In this document: positions 50,139 through 60,313 of the stretch, one piece after another | Layout: every line of letters starts with the position of its first letter | How positions within the stretch are numbered: position 1 is the first letter of the stretch | Assembly (NCBI GenBank): GCA_001874305.1 | Contig: MPCU01000003.1 | Location: forward strand, 372,001-436,000 | DNA length: 64,000 nucleotides | Direction: 5' to 3' | Source: Bacteriovorax sp. MedPE-SWde | GTDB taxonomy: Bacteria; Bdellovibrionota; Bacteriovoracia; Bacteriovoracales; Bacteriovoracaceae | The notes under the pieces: model-generated | Told to the model about the DNA's origin: nothing | The model's database searches: none | What the model saw: the letters and a program-made list of their open reading frames with translations, nothing else | Made by a program: the position numbers and the translations under genes

Positions 50139-52733
50139 ATGTTGATAAAAATGGTCGGTCTTGTGTGTCTGCTTTCGGCGACAACACATGCAAAAAATAT
50201 TACTTCAAAGTTTAATATTCAAACAAAATTAGGTGAAGTCTCATTCGCATTTCATGGAAATGAAAAAAATATTGAATTAGCAAAGAACCTTAGTGCTGTA
50301 GCCAAAAAAGATATTCCAAAAATCGTGGATTACTTTAGATATAAGCCTGAAGACATAATCAATGTTAATATCGTTGACTCTGAAACGTCATCAAATGGTA
50401 CAGCTCAAACATTTCCAAGAAATCAAATTAAGCTCTATACGATGCAACCTCTAGGGCAGAATTATTTAACTTCAAGTGTAGACTTCTATAAGAAATTATT
50501 TATTCATGAGTTCATACATATTATTCATATGGAACAGACCAATGGATATATTGATACAGCAGAGTCAGTCTTTGGATCAATTGCAAAACTCTTACCAGCT
50601 GTCGTTCCACGTTGGTTTAGTGAAGGTATAGCAATGTGGGGAGAGGATCATTTTACTAATGAAGGTAGAATGAAAAATCCATTTCTTCTAAATGATGTAT
50701 CTAATTACTTTTTAAATAAGAAAGAGTGTCAGAATATTTCTTGTCTTGATGATCCTGGTACATATCCCCATGGAAGCTTGTCATATTGGGCCGGCGGATT
50801 CTTTATGAAGTATTTAGAAGGATTAAGATCAGGAAATATTGCATGTTTAGTAAATTCCAACTCTTCAGCGATACCTTTCTTTCTTAATGATGCTTTTATC
50901 GCCTGTACTGGAGATAGAGCGCAAGTTCATTTTGACATGTTTCGCTCGAAGTTGATTAAGAAAAAGACTTTTGATTTTCTTTATCAAAAAGGGATTCACT
51001 TTACAGGAGAATATCCTGTTTACTTTAAAGAAGTTGATCGAAAAGTCTTCTTAAGCGGAAATGGTACGAATATTGACCTTAAAAAGGCTGTCGTTTCAAT
51101 TCAGCCATCTTTAGATGATCTTACTTATATTGCAGTAGATAGTTTAGGCTCTAAACAGCACTACCAAACATATAAAGTCACAAAGGATGGATCTTCGAAA
51201 TTAATCTCTGAAGGTCCACAGTACTTCTTTGAGCTAAATGGTGAATCATGGAGCTTTGAGTTTCTTAAAAATCATTGGCAAATTAATAAGAATAAAGAGA
51301 AGGCAATCTCACTACCAAAGTTTGATACGCTAGTTAATCCTTATGCCTATGAAGGCGAGGTTTACTTCTCAACTTACGGATTAAGTGAAGGCTATCAAAT
51401 AAAGAAAATCAATAGAGCTGAATCTAAAATAGATACTATCGTAAACCTAAAAGATACATTCAATTATATTGGACTCTGTGAAGGTGAGGGAGCCTTTTAC
51501 AAAACTAAAACGGGCTACCTTCAAGTAGATAAAAGTAAAGTAAGCTTCTTAGATCTTAAAGAAGGTTCACCAATATCGTATATAGCTGGTAGAAATGGTA
51601 AAACGTTAGCACTTAGATCAGATTTAGAAAAAAGAGATGGTAAATGTCGTGACCTCTTCAAAGTTTCAAAGGATTCTCCTGTCGGGCAATATCCGAAATA
51701 TGAAAAATCAGCTAGTATTGATGAAGATTATTCGGCCTTTAAGCACCTTGCTCCTAATCACTGGTTCTTCTTAGCAAGTACAACAGAGGACAATCTCTCT
51801 TTTTGGAGAGTTTTTACTACAATCAATGATCCTCTAGACAAACATACTTTTATATTAAATGGAGATTACTACTCTGAGCTAGAGTCTTGGGGTGGTCTTT
51901 TGGACTACACTTACGCTGCAAAGTACTTTGATATTAATCTTAGCTACCTTAAAGAGTTTCAAAAAAATACCATTAACCCAAGTGTAAGAAGCTTTGAAGA
52001 AGGACAAACTCTTTCTTTAGTTAAATCCAAAGAATGGGGACTTTTAGAAACTAGAGTCGCTGCTTTTTACGGTATGACTAAGAGTCGTGGTGTTTTTTCA
52101 AGTGAAGAAACTGATCAGTACGGAGTAAACTTCACTATCTTTAAGAATGCTAAATACAAATATCAATTCTTTAAGAATATGACTCTTTACACAGCAGTAT
52201 CTAATAACTCTACGTCTAAAATTGACGACTATAAGCGCTACAGAGCACTTGGGTCCTTTAGATTTGATCTCTATAAGAACTCAATTTTTGAAGTAAGAAG
52301 TACATATGAAAAGCTTGATAAGACGACTCTTAACGGAGGAGTAATTTATGGTGGAGGGAATCTAAGATCTATTCACCAAATTTACGGGCTAGATTATTCA
52401 GATGCTTTTGGAAATGAAATGGAGACATTGAGATTTAAGTTTAATATCGAAGTCTTTAGACCTTATAAGGGATGGGGATTTGTTCCTTACTATTTAAAAA
52501 GAATAAATCTAATTACAGGCGTTGATTATCTTAAAACCGATTACATCTTCTTTAATAACTCACTTTATAGAGATAGATCAGTGACTTCTAAATATGTTGG
52601 TGTCAGTATTGATTCACAAGTTTTCTATCATTTACCACTGACGATAGAGATCGTGTCATCTGATGTGGCAATGGAAGATAATGGTAGTAAGAGTGCACTA
52701 GATATCTTTGTTCAAGGTGGATATGCTTTCTAA
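50139..52733 (+). CDS. Secreted zinc metalloprotease with outer-membrane-like C-terminus
   Basis: The 864-residue protein has a short signal peptide (LLSATTHA) and a gluzincin site: H123-E-x-x-H127 (HEFIH) with the downstream Glu in RWFSEGIAMW (E162). Residues about 290-560 look like beta-propeller blades. The C-terminal 300 residues are amphipathic strands ending in Tyr-Ala-Phe (GGYAF), typical of outer-membrane barrels. No good ribosome site before ATG 50139. A surface protease attacking prey or envelope proteins is plausible; family name uncertain. Confidence 0.78.
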   Translation: MLIKMVGLVCLLSATTHAKNITSKFNIQTKLGEVSFAFHGNEKNIELAKNLSAVAKKDIPKIVDYFRYKPEDIINVNIVDSETSSNGTAQTFPRNQIKLYTMQPLGQNYLTSSVDFYKKLFIHEFIHIIHMEQTNGYIDTAESVFGSIAKLLPAVVPRWFSEGIAMWGEDHFTNEGRMKNPFLLNDVSNYFLNKKECQNISCLDDPGTYPHGSLSYWAGGFFMKYLEGLRSGNIACLVNSNSSAIPFFLNDAFIACTGDRAQVHFDMFRSKLIKKKTFDFLYQKGIHFTGEYPVYFKEVDRKVFLSGNGTNIDLKKAVVSIQPSLDDLTYIAVDSLGSKQHYQTYKVTKDGSSKLISEGPQYFFELNGESWSFEFLKNHWQINKNKEKAISLPKFDTLVNPYAYEGEVYFSTYGLSEGYQIKKINRAESKIDTIVNLKDTFNYIGLCEGEGAFYKTKTGYLQVDKSKVSFLDLKEGSPISYIAGRNGKTLALRSDLEKRDGKCRDLFKVSKDSPVGQYPKYEKSASIDEDYSAFKHLAPNHWFFLASTTEDNLSFWRVFTTINDPLDKHTFILNGDYYSELESWGGLLDYTYAAKYFDINLSYLKEFQKNTINPSVRSFEEGQTLSLVKSKEWGLLETRVAAFYGMTKSRGVFSSEETDQYGVNFTIFKNAKYKYQFFKNMTLYTAVSNNSTSKIDDYKRYRALGSFRFDLYKNSIFEVRSTYEKLDKTTLNGGVIYGGGNLRSIHQIYGLDYSDAFGNEMETLRFKFNIEVFRPYKGWGFVPYYLKRINLITGVDYLKTDYIFFNNSLYRDRSVTSKYVGVSIDSQVFYHLPLTIEIVSSDVAMEDNGSKSALDIFVQGGYAF

Positions 52734-52738
52734 TTTGC

Positions 52739-54520
52739 CTATTGGTGAAGAGGGAAGGTAATGATGAAGGTAGTATTTGCTGCCTTCTCATCAATTGTAA
52801 TCGTTCCAAGGTGCCTTTCGATAAGCTTCTTACAAACACCCATTCCAAGTCCTGTTCCAGCAGCTTCACCCTTTGTCGTAAATAATGTATCAAAAATTCT
52901 CTCTCTAATTTCCTGAGGAATTCCTGGTCCACTATCTTGAAAAGTTATAATGACATGACTACCTGATACTTCGGCCTTAACGTCAATCCATCTATCAGAC
53001 ATTTTCTCTATGGCGTCAGACGAGTTGTTAACAAGGTTTAAAAAGACTTGAGATAAGTCAGACTGAGTCGTCTTAATATTGATATTATCAGGTACTTTAT
53101 CGTATTTTACATGAACATCACGTGACTTGAGCTTTGCCTTAACAAGAGATAGAGACTTCTCTAGAGTATCTCTAACTGGGACTGAAGTCGGCTCTCCACT
53201 ATTCTTTCTCACAAGAATAGAGCGCATATTTTCAAAGATCTCTTCGATCTTTTCATAGTTCATTTTAATCTCTGTAAGGTTTGTTCTAATAGGATTTACT
53301 TGAGCTGCATCGACTTTTAAGTCTTCTATATCATCTTCAAGATTTTCAATACTCAAAGAGATAATTGAGAGGGGAGTCATAACCTCATGGAGAATTTGAG
53401 CAGATATTTCACCGATAGAGCTTAGCTTCTCAGAAACCATAAGCTCTTCGTTAAGCTTCTTGTTTTCAGTAAAGTCTCTTTGAATAGAGAGATATTGATA
53501 AATTCGACCAATAGAGTTCTTAAAGGGGATAATTGTCGTATCTACCCAGAACATACTACCGTCTTTGGCCTTATTCTGAATTTCTCCTGTCCAAACTTCA
53601 CCCTTTGTAATTTGCTCCCACATGTCTTTCCAAAAATCTTGGTCATGATATGAGGCACATATTAGTGAGTGGGTCTTACCAATAAGCTCTGGTCTAGAGA
53701 ACTTACTTATTTCACAGAACCTATCGTTAACTTCTGTGATGACACCGTATCGATCAGTAATAGAAACAATTGATGATTTATCCACGGCCTCTTGATAGTC
53801 TTCTGCTTTACGCTCTATTCTTCTAACATCAGTTAAATCTTGAATAGTACCTTTAACTATAGTTCTATCGTCTACCTTCTCGGCTTTCGCTACAAAGCGA
53901 GCAGTGGAAGGCTTGAACTTCCCTGATACAAAACTTAGCTCTTCATCAAAAGTAGCACCATGTTCTACAAGTTGATTTAACTTTTCATTAAATGTAACAA
54001 GAGACTCTTTTCTAAAAAATTGCTTCATTCTATCAACATTAATCTCTGTTGATTCTGATAACTCGTAGATGTCAAAGACCTGATTATCCCACTTAAGGAA
54101 ATTGGTTTCGACGTGAAATTCCCACACTCCAACTTTTGCTAATTTCTTAGCATCTCCATAAACATCATCAGAGATTTCTTCAAGAACTCGTCCAATAGAG
54201 GTAATAGAGTCCTGCTCAGAGATGTATATGGAATTCCAATGAAGGTGAGTGATATCTCCAGATTTTGATATGAATCGGAACTTCTCCGTCATAAAAGTAT
54301 CTGAATTTGTTTTAAGATCTTTATAATACTTTTTGGCCTTATCAATATCATCTAAATGGATGAAAGAGAGGTGACCTTGGGACTTGAAAGCTTCTGCATC
54401 AACTTTTAACAACTTTGCAATCATATCATTAAGATACAAGTAATCTGACTCCCCTTTAAAGGAGAAGACAATATCAGTCGTACTCTTGATAAATTTTAAG
54501 ATGTTCTCGTTTATGTTCAT
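52739..54520 (-). CDS. PAS-domain sensor histidine kinase
   Basis: The 593-residue cytoplasmic protein lacks membrane segments and a signal peptide. PAS domains are likely at about 10-95, 130-220 and 235-355. The dimerisation/phosphoacceptor region has H378 (QILHEVMTPL), and the ATPase domain shows N-box (FLNLVNNSSDA), DSGPGIP and GTGLGMGVCKKL. Its response regulator is not encoded nearby. It is convergent with the metalloprotease gene (6-base gap). Confidence 0.9.
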   Translation of the reverse strand: MNINENILKFIKSTTDIVFSFKGESDYLYLNDMIAKLLKVDAEAFKSQGHLSFIHLDDIDKAKKYYKDLKTNSDTFMTEKFRFISKSGDITHLHWNSIYISEQDSITSIGRVLEEISDDVYGDAKKLAKVGVWEFHVETNFLKWDNQVFDIYELSESTEINVDRMKQFFRKESLVTFNEKLNQLVEHGATFDEELSFVSGKFKPSTARFVAKAEKVDDRTIVKGTIQDLTDVRRIERKAEDYQEAVDKSSIVSITDRYGVITEVNDRFCEISKFSRPELIGKTHSLICASYHDQDFWKDMWEQITKGEVWTGEIQNKAKDGSMFWVDTTIIPFKNSIGRIYQYLSIQRDFTENKKLNEELMVSEKLSSIGEISAQILHEVMTPLSIISLSIENLEDDIEDLKVDAAQVNPIRTNLTEIKMNYEKIEEIFENMRSILVRKNSGEPTSVPVRDTLEKSLSLVKAKLKSRDVHVKYDKVPDNINIKTTQSDLSQVFLNLVNNSSDAIEKMSDRWIDVKAEVSGSHVIITFQDSGPGIPQEIRERIFDTLFTTKGEAAGTGLGMGVCKKLIERHLGTITIDEKAANTTFIITFPLHQ

Positions 54521-54577
54521 GCAAATCCCTACAATAGAAATTATCGTAGAAATTCACAAAATTAAGGAGATAGAAAA

Positions 54578-55579
54578 TTATTCCGCTAACTTATAGAGTT
54601 TCTTAAGAGTAGCGATAAGTTGTTTATTAAGCTCTTTTGCACGAGGTTGCTTATCTCTATTTAGGCTTTTTTTAATTTCAATTACCGAGGCCTGGAATAC
54701 CTTTTCAATTAACTCGGTCTTCTCTTCGTCTGTTGTTGGCCATAGGTTTTCACCGATGAACTGTCTTGTCGGTGCAAACATCGTATGCTCTTCAAACATG
54801 TAAGGGCCGTTCATATCAAGATAGTTATTGGAGAACTGTCTTGCGAGGACGAATTCATACCTATTATCACTCATCTCATTATAAAAAAGTGCATTAGTTA
54901 TAGCGCTCTTATCATTTAAAACAGCTACCGCCACAACATCTGCAAATAATTCGTTATACGCTCTTGTTATACGTGCTGTTGCTTGAAGTTCTTTATCTTC
55001 TCGTCTTTGCTTATTTATTTTTGAAAGGAGGTTGAAGTAATGTTCAGTGATGCCTCCAGGGTTTCCTGTTGCATAGGCCTCTTGAATATTAATCTCTAAA
55101 TTTGAAGCTTTCATCGAAAGGGCCTGAATCTTATTATAGAAATCATACTTCTTCATTTTATTTGCAAAGATAGCATGACCATATTCGTGGGCCAAGATTG
55201 TATGAGAAGCAAAGTAGCTTCCTCTATAAGTCATACCGTACTTCCCTGAAAATGTGAGTGTCAGAGGAATTCGGATGATACTTCCCATATCAAATGAAGC
55301 GTTTGGATACTCTTGTTGGATGAATAAATTTACCTTTGGAGCATCTTTTACAATCCCCTTAACTTCATTAAGAGTGTCATTGAAGGCAGTAATCTGACTA
55401 CAAGATAGGTAGTTTCCTTTATTCGCCTTATAGGCCCTAGAAATTGGGGCGTTATCTCCTAGCTCACAAACCTGCTGTTCCATAGCATTTGGAATATTTG
55501 GTAATAGCTTATCTGCATGATGTGCAGAGGCCAAAGTTAGTGAATTTACTAAGATAAGTGCGAGTGTAGTTAATTTCAT
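54578..55579 (-). CDS. Exported zinc metalloprotease (HEXXH)
   Basis: The protein (about 333 residues from ATG 55579) starts with a signal peptide (LILVNSLTLASA). The zinc site is H131-E132-x-x-H135 (AHEYGH), with a downstream ELFAD (E210, D214) whose Glu could be the third ligand, as in gluzincin-type proteases. Two Cys (C39, C60) may pair. A longer frame reaching 55672 adds 31 residues without signal-peptide character. No ribosome site is clear. Family not identified. Confidence 0.75.
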   Translation of the reverse strand: MKLTTLALILVNSLTLASAHHADKLLPNIPNAMEQQVCELGDNAPISRAYKANKGNYLSCSQITAFNDTLNEVKGIVKDAPKVNLFIQQEYPNASFDMGSIIRIPLTLTFSGKYGMTYRGSYFASHTILAHEYGHAIFANKMKKYDFYNKIQALSMKASNLEINIQEAYATGNPGGITEHYFNLLSKINKQRREDKELQATARITRAYNELFADVVAVAVLNDKSAITNALFYNEMSDNRYEFVLARQFSNNYLDMNGPYMFEEHTMFAPTRQFIGENLWPTTDEEKTELIEKVFQASVIEIKKSLNRDKQPRAKELNKQLIATLKKLYKLAE

Positions 55580-55762
55580 GAACCATTTATACAGCATGTA
55601 AAGATAGGGGTGGGCAAACTTGTAATAATTACTTTGTGGTGTCAAAGAGTCTACGCTTTTCTTACAAATCATTACAAAACCTGACTAATTCTATTCTTTT
55701 TATAGAGTCAATTGTACTCGACGCCGTTTTCCTATAAACCATAACTATAGGAGAGGTTTTTT

Positions 55763-58700
55763 ATGAGAGAGAGAACTAAAGCTTTAAGTATTTTAATGAG
55801 TGTTGTTGCAACATCACAGGCATACGCTAACTTACCGGATGAGATTGATTTTAAAACCTATCTCAAACAGTATAACGCTAGTAAGAACTCGGCAGATACA
55901 ATTCGTACTCAAGCAACTGAGGCGATGCAGGCCGTTATTCACACTGAGCAATCTATTGAAGATCTCAAATCTCAAGTTTCGAATAAGCAAATTGAAATTG
56001 ACCAATCCTACCAGAATATTGATAGACTCATTCAGTTAAACTCTTCTCTTGAAAGCGAAAAAAATCAACTTGAAGAAGAGAATAGATCGTTAAGATTTAA
56101 TACGGAAAGACTATCAGATGAAATCTCTCAAATTGAAAATGGAATCAATAGAGCAAATAATGAACTGAGAAGACCTCTAGAAAGAAAGAGAGGACTTGAT
56201 CAGAGAATGGTTGTTGTTCAGCAGGATCTTGATAATCTCATCGTAAGAAAGAGAGACCTTGAAAGAGAAAAAGATCAAGGTGAGAAAAGGCTTGCTAAGA
56301 ATAAAAATAAGTTTCAGGCCCTAAGAGATGAAGTTCAAAAACTTACAACTCAAGTTCCACGTATAGAAAATAAAATCCAAACAATAAAGTCAGAGCAAGT
56401 TGAATTAAGAAATAAGCTATCTCAACTAAAAGCTAAGAAAATATCTCAAAAAAATAAAGTTGATTCTCTAAAGTCAGAACTATCGCCACTAGAGCAAGAA
56501 CTTGCTGGAGCGAAAGGAAAGCTAAGAGAGTTTAATAAGAAGCTTGGTCCACTTAAGACAAAACTTGCAAATGTAAAAAGCAAAGAAGGAGTTTTAAAAG
56601 AAGAGCTTTTAAACTTAAAGTATGCTGTTAACTCTGCTAACGCAGAAATTGAAAATTTCAAGAAACAAAAATCATCTCTTCCTCAAGAGATTTCTAGTTT
56701 AAAGAGTGATCTTGCAACAAACTCTAGCGAGACAAGTGCAGCAAAAGCGACTCTTGCTAGTAAGGAAAGTGAAGCACAAGAAATTAGAACTACAATGCAG
56801 AGCAAGCGTCTTCGTTTAAAAGAGCTTAAGCAGGCACCACAAACTCCTGAGACAAAAGCAGAAGCGCAAAAGCTAAGAAGAGAAATACAAAAACTTAGAG
56901 GACTTCAAAAGAATATTACTTCTCAAATTGCTCAAGCAAAAGGTCAGATAGATTCACTTGTTAAAGAAGAAGGAAGAATCACAAAGACTATTCAAAGCAA
57001 GAAGGCACTACTTAAGAATATTGACTCTAAAATCGCTGCAAAGAAGCAAGAGAAGAAAGCTGCCAAGGCCAAGATTCCTGGTGTTTCTAGTAAGCTTGCA
57101 ACAGTTGAAGGTGAAAGATCTGTAATTGAAGCAGAGCTATCACAGTTTGATGGTAAAGTTGCTAAGCTAAAGCAAAGAGTTGCTAATAAGAAATCAGCAG
57201 TTGAAAAGAAACAAGGTGAAATCTCAACAGTTCAATCGAAACTGACAGATACAGAAACTAAAATAAGTAATAAGTCACAAGAAGTTAAAAATAATACTGT
57301 TGAAGTTAAGAGATTAAAAGATAAGCTTGCAAAGGGTGAAGTTCGCCTAGCTGAAGCTAAGAAAGAAAGTAAGCAGGTAAGAAGAAAGATTTCTAGGATT
57401 AATGATAACCTTGGAGAGATCTCTAATACACTTAACCTTACACGATCAAGTATCGAGTCTCTAAGAGTAGAAAGAGCAAGTGTCGAGAGAAGACTGGCAG
57501 AGGTAAACTCTACTGTTGCTGCAATTCAATCACACCTTTCATCTCTACATAGAGATCGTGAAATTAGAATATCTCAATTAGCTGATACTCAAGTGATCAT
57601 AAGTCAAAACGTTGATCAAATAATCAGCAATACTGAAGAGATTGCTCAAAATAATGAAGATGTAACTTTAAATAATGAGGCAATTGCTTCAGCACAAGAC
57701 CTCATCATTCAATTAAAAGATGAAAAGCTTAAACTAATAACAGAGCTACCAAGTTTAAAAGAAGATCATAAGTTAAAAGATACTGATGCTCTTAGACTTG
57801 AGGCACTAGCAGAAGGTGATTTTCAAGAATTCGCTAAAAGAGATAGTCTTTATAAGAGCTACTTAGCAGAGGCGAATGAGCTTGGAGATTCTCAAGGTGA
57901 ACTAGCTGGTAAGGTCTCTGGTGTTATTGTTTCTTCGAGAGATGTACAGGCAAGTGCGAATAAGTACGGAACTAAGAATGGTAAAATTCTTGGCGACTTA
58001 TCAGGGTACTTAAAAGGATTACTAACAGGTAAGGAAAACGGAAATCGTGATGGATATGACTCTGGGGTACAGTCTCAAGATGATTATTCTGCAGGACATA
58101 ATGAAGGTTATGAACTTGGACACCTTAATGCGAAAGATTTTGCAAAGAGAACTGAGTTTCCAAGAGGATATCGTGAACTTAAGGCTGAACTTTTAGCGGA
58201 TCTTCCTGCAAGTAAGGTTGTTGTAAATAATAACTCACAACTTACAAAATCTAGTTTTGAAAAAATGATAAATGCATCACCTTTTGATACGAATGAAATA
58301 GTTCCGACAAGTGATGAAGACTTAAACTATGTGGTTCTAAAGGCAGAGACATCTGGAGATAATGTTCCGTCAAGTGTTGATGCTGAAATCTCTAGTGTTG
58401 CAAAGAGTATTGCAACGAATAAAGAGCCAACAACAGCAAACTCAAGACCTGATTTGGTCTATGTAACTCCTTCTCAAATAAGTATCGAGACACAGGATAG
58501 AGATTGTAATGCTGTCTATAAGAATGTGACTGATTTTATCGCAGCTTGTGAAGAGTCTTATAAGTCAGGTTATGAAGTATCATTTAAAGCTTCTCATAAA
58601 GATAAGTTCTTTGAGAAATATGAAGAGCTTTTTGAAAAGTATAGAGATAGTGGAATCGCTGATACTGAAGAAGGTCGCTTTGAAATTGGAAAAGATAAGG

Positions 58701-59599
58701 CCTACAAAATTGTTTTTGCTGAAGCTAAGCAAAGAGGTGCTGCAGTTGCGTACCAAGCAGGTTTTGATGAAGGTAAGGTTAAAGGTTATGACGAAAATAT
58801 CCTTGATGAAAGAGCAGTATACTTCCAAAAAGGTAAGATCGCTGTTGGATCATTCTTTGATAATAATGGAGTTGTAAGACTAAACTCAGGACAAAACACT
58901 TTCATTGAAGCAATAAACCCAAAGGGATTAATTCAAGGATCAGAATTTAAAATGGGTGCTGAGTTAGTTAACTTTGGTAAGAAAGAATCTGTACTTGGAG
59001 ATGTGATCGCTGAGGTTGTTAACTCAAGTTCAAATATTTCTTTTAAATCAAAGAGAGAGATTGTAACGAATATTCCTGCTAAGTCTCAAGCAAAGCTTCT
59101 TGAGTTATTCAAATCAAGAATCACTCAAAACGCTATGCCAGGGTCAAACTTTAATGTAACTGTTAAGTTTACATATCCTGGAGATGATCTTGATGGGAGA
59201 GTAACAGAGCTTGCGACATTCATGGGGAAAGTAAAAGTTAACCCTGAGATTAAGTCTGCTCTTGGATTTGATAGTGAAGTTAAGTGGAGAAAGTGGAAGC
59301 CATGGCCAATTAAGTGGAAATACCGTGCTCACAATATCAATGTAAATTTAACTGGTCTTAGAGACAATATTCCAGGAAACTATAGAGTTACTCTTGAAGC
59401 GACTAGTGGACAAAAGTATATCAACGTTGAGACTAAATCTCTTGAGGTCGCTGCACCTGCACAAGGAGCCGTTAAAACTGTAGGTCTACGTTATAAATTT
59501 AAGAACAAGGCCAAGGATAAGAAGGTTTCTTTTAGAGTAAAAGTCTTCTACGGAAAAGAGCTTTTAAAAACAGAAAATATCACAATTAAGTCTAAGTAA
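55763..59599 (+). CDS. Giant exported coiled-coil protein
   Basis: The 1278-residue protein has a signal peptide (SVVATSQAYA). Residues about 55-690 are an almost continuous coiled coil with Lys/Glu/Gln/Ser/Ala-rich heptads. Residues about 700-1090 are rich in Gly and polar residues, with segments such as GYDSGVQSQDDYSAGHNEGY and AYQAGFDEGKVKGY that look like repeated helical units. The last about 230 residues contain WRKWKPWPIKWK and then beta strands. SMC-like coiled coil outside the cytoplasm suggests a long periplasmic or surface filament. GGAGAGG precedes the ATG. No family recognised. Confidence 0.75.
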   Translation: MRERTKALSILMSVVATSQAYANLPDEIDFKTYLKQYNASKNSADTIRTQATEAMQAVIHTEQSIEDLKSQVSNKQIEIDQSYQNIDRLIQLNSSLESEKNQLEEENRSLRFNTERLSDEISQIENGINRANNELRRPLERKRGLDQRMVVVQQDLDNLIVRKRDLEREKDQGEKRLAKNKNKFQALRDEVQKLTTQVPRIENKIQTIKSEQVELRNKLSQLKAKKISQKNKVDSLKSELSPLEQELAGAKGKLREFNKKLGPLKTKLANVKSKEGVLKEELLNLKYAVNSANAEIENFKKQKSSLPQEISSLKSDLATNSSETSAAKATLASKESEAQEIRTTMQSKRLRLKELKQAPQTPETKAEAQKLRREIQKLRGLQKNITSQIAQAKGQIDSLVKEEGRITKTIQSKKALLKNIDSKIAAKKQEKKAAKAKIPGVSSKLATVEGERSVIEAELSQFDGKVAKLKQRVANKKSAVEKKQGEISTVQSKLTDTETKISNKSQEVKNNTVEVKRLKDKLAKGEVRLAEAKKESKQVRRKISRINDNLGEISNTLNLTRSSIESLRVERASVERRLAEVNSTVAAIQSHLSSLHRDREIRISQLADTQVIISQNVDQIISNTEEIAQNNEDVTLNNEAIASAQDLIIQLKDEKLKLITELPSLKEDHKLKDTDALRLEALAEGDFQEFAKRDSLYKSYLAEANELGDSQGELAGKVSGVIVSSRDVQASANKYGTKNGKILGDLSGYLKGLLTGKENGNRDGYDSGVQSQDDYSAGHNEGYELGHLNAKDFAKRTEFPRGYRELKAELLADLPASKVVVNNNSQLTKSSFEKMINASPFDTNEIVPTSDEDLNYVVLKAETSGDNVPSSVDAEISSVAKSIATNKEPTTANSRPDLVYVTPSQISIETQDRDCNAVYKNVTDFIAACEESYKSGYEVSFKASHKDKFFEKYEELFEKYRDSGIADTEEGRFEIGKDKAYKIVFAEAKQRGAAVAYQAGFDEGKVKGYDENILDERAVYFQKGKIAVGSFFDNNGVVRLNSGQNTFIEAINPKGLIQGSEFKMGAELVNFGKKESVLGDVIAEVVNSSSNISFKSKREIVTNIPAKSQAKLLELFKSRITQNAMPGSNFNVTVKFTYPGDDLDGRVTELATFMGKVKVNPEIKSALGFDSEVKWRKWKPWPIKWKYRAHNINVNLTGLRDNIPGNYRVTLEATSGQKYINVETKSLEVAAPAQGAVKTVGLRYKFKNKAKDKKVSFRVKVFYGKELLKTENITIKSK

Positions 59600-59613
59600 A
59601 TATCTTATACTGC

Positions 59614-59636
59614 GGGTGTCTAGTTAATGGACACCC
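59614..59636 (+). terminator. Possible terminator of the coiled-coil gene
   Basis: GGGTGTC (59614-59620) and GACACCC (59630-59636) form a 7-bp GC-rich stem 14 bases after the stop codon. Only a short, mixed tail (CCTGTATACCTTT) follows, so intrinsic termination is uncertain. Confidence 0.45.
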
Positions 59637-59692
59637 CCTGTATACCTTTCATAAACCCCTTATAAAACTCAAAGATCTGTCATAGTAGAAGT

Positions 59693-60313
59693 ATGAAAAA
59701 ATACTTTCTTCTCATCGCCATTATGGTGGGAACTACTATTCACGCAAGCACTGGTTATTTGAAATCAGCACTAGCAAAAGAGCCTCAAGTAATTAAAATT
59801 ACAGAGGATTCTGGTCTGACGATATTTGACTTCTGCCACTATAAGAAGAGCAGAAAGTGCATTCGTTTAGGACGTGAAGAAGGCTATACAGAAGAAGAGC
59901 TGATGAAGCTCAGTCGTGAAATTCTTAAAAAATCAAAAGTAAATAAAGTACTAAAACCAATCCTTGAAGTTCTAGGTTTCGTGGCACCAATTGCTGTCAT
60001 GGCAACACCTATTGGACCAGTTGGAGCGATGTTTGTTGGCTCCGCGAGTGTGAGTTTCTCTGCTTATGCAGGTGCAAGTTTAAGCTTGAGCCCTGAAGCA
60101 AATAAGAGGCTGACAAAGGTTCTTATGCCGGCATCGACTCGCTTCGATCAGAGAATGGCATTCAATGTGAGCATCGTGGAATTCTCTGAATATATTGAAG
60201 AGAAACTAACTAAGATGGATCGCTGTAAATTGGTTAAGTTCGGTATGTCGAGAATGAGAAAACAATGTAGTAAATATATTCCAAATTATAAATTTCATAC
60301 GGAGGACATGTAA
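59693..60313 (+). CDS. Exported protein, first of a small-secreted-protein operon
   Basis: The 206-residue protein has a signal peptide (MKKYFLLIAIMVGTTIHAST), then a domain with CHYKKSRKCIRLG, followed by a hydrophobic Gly/Ala-rich segment (about 100-135) that may insert in a membrane. Its N-terminal region resembles the next gene product (DSGLTIFDFCHYKKSRKC and ESGFQFELCESGEECRTLG share spacing). Start overlaps are seen through the operon. No family recognised. Confidence 0.68.
   Translation: MKKYFLLIAIMVGTTIHASTGYLKSALAKEPQVIKITEDSGLTIFDFCHYKKSRKCIRLGREEGYTEEELMKLSREILKKSKVNKVLKPILEVLGFVAPIAVMATPIGPVGAMFVGSASVSFSAYAGASLSLSPEANKRLTKVLMPASTRFDQRMAFNVSIVEFSEYIEEKLTKMDRCKLVKFGMSRMRKQCSKYIPNYKFHTEDM

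Noticed and set aside
52603-52932. Reverse frame of 109 codons over the end of the histidine kinase
   Set aside because: Mirrors the kinase ATPase region in another frame and lacks a start signal.
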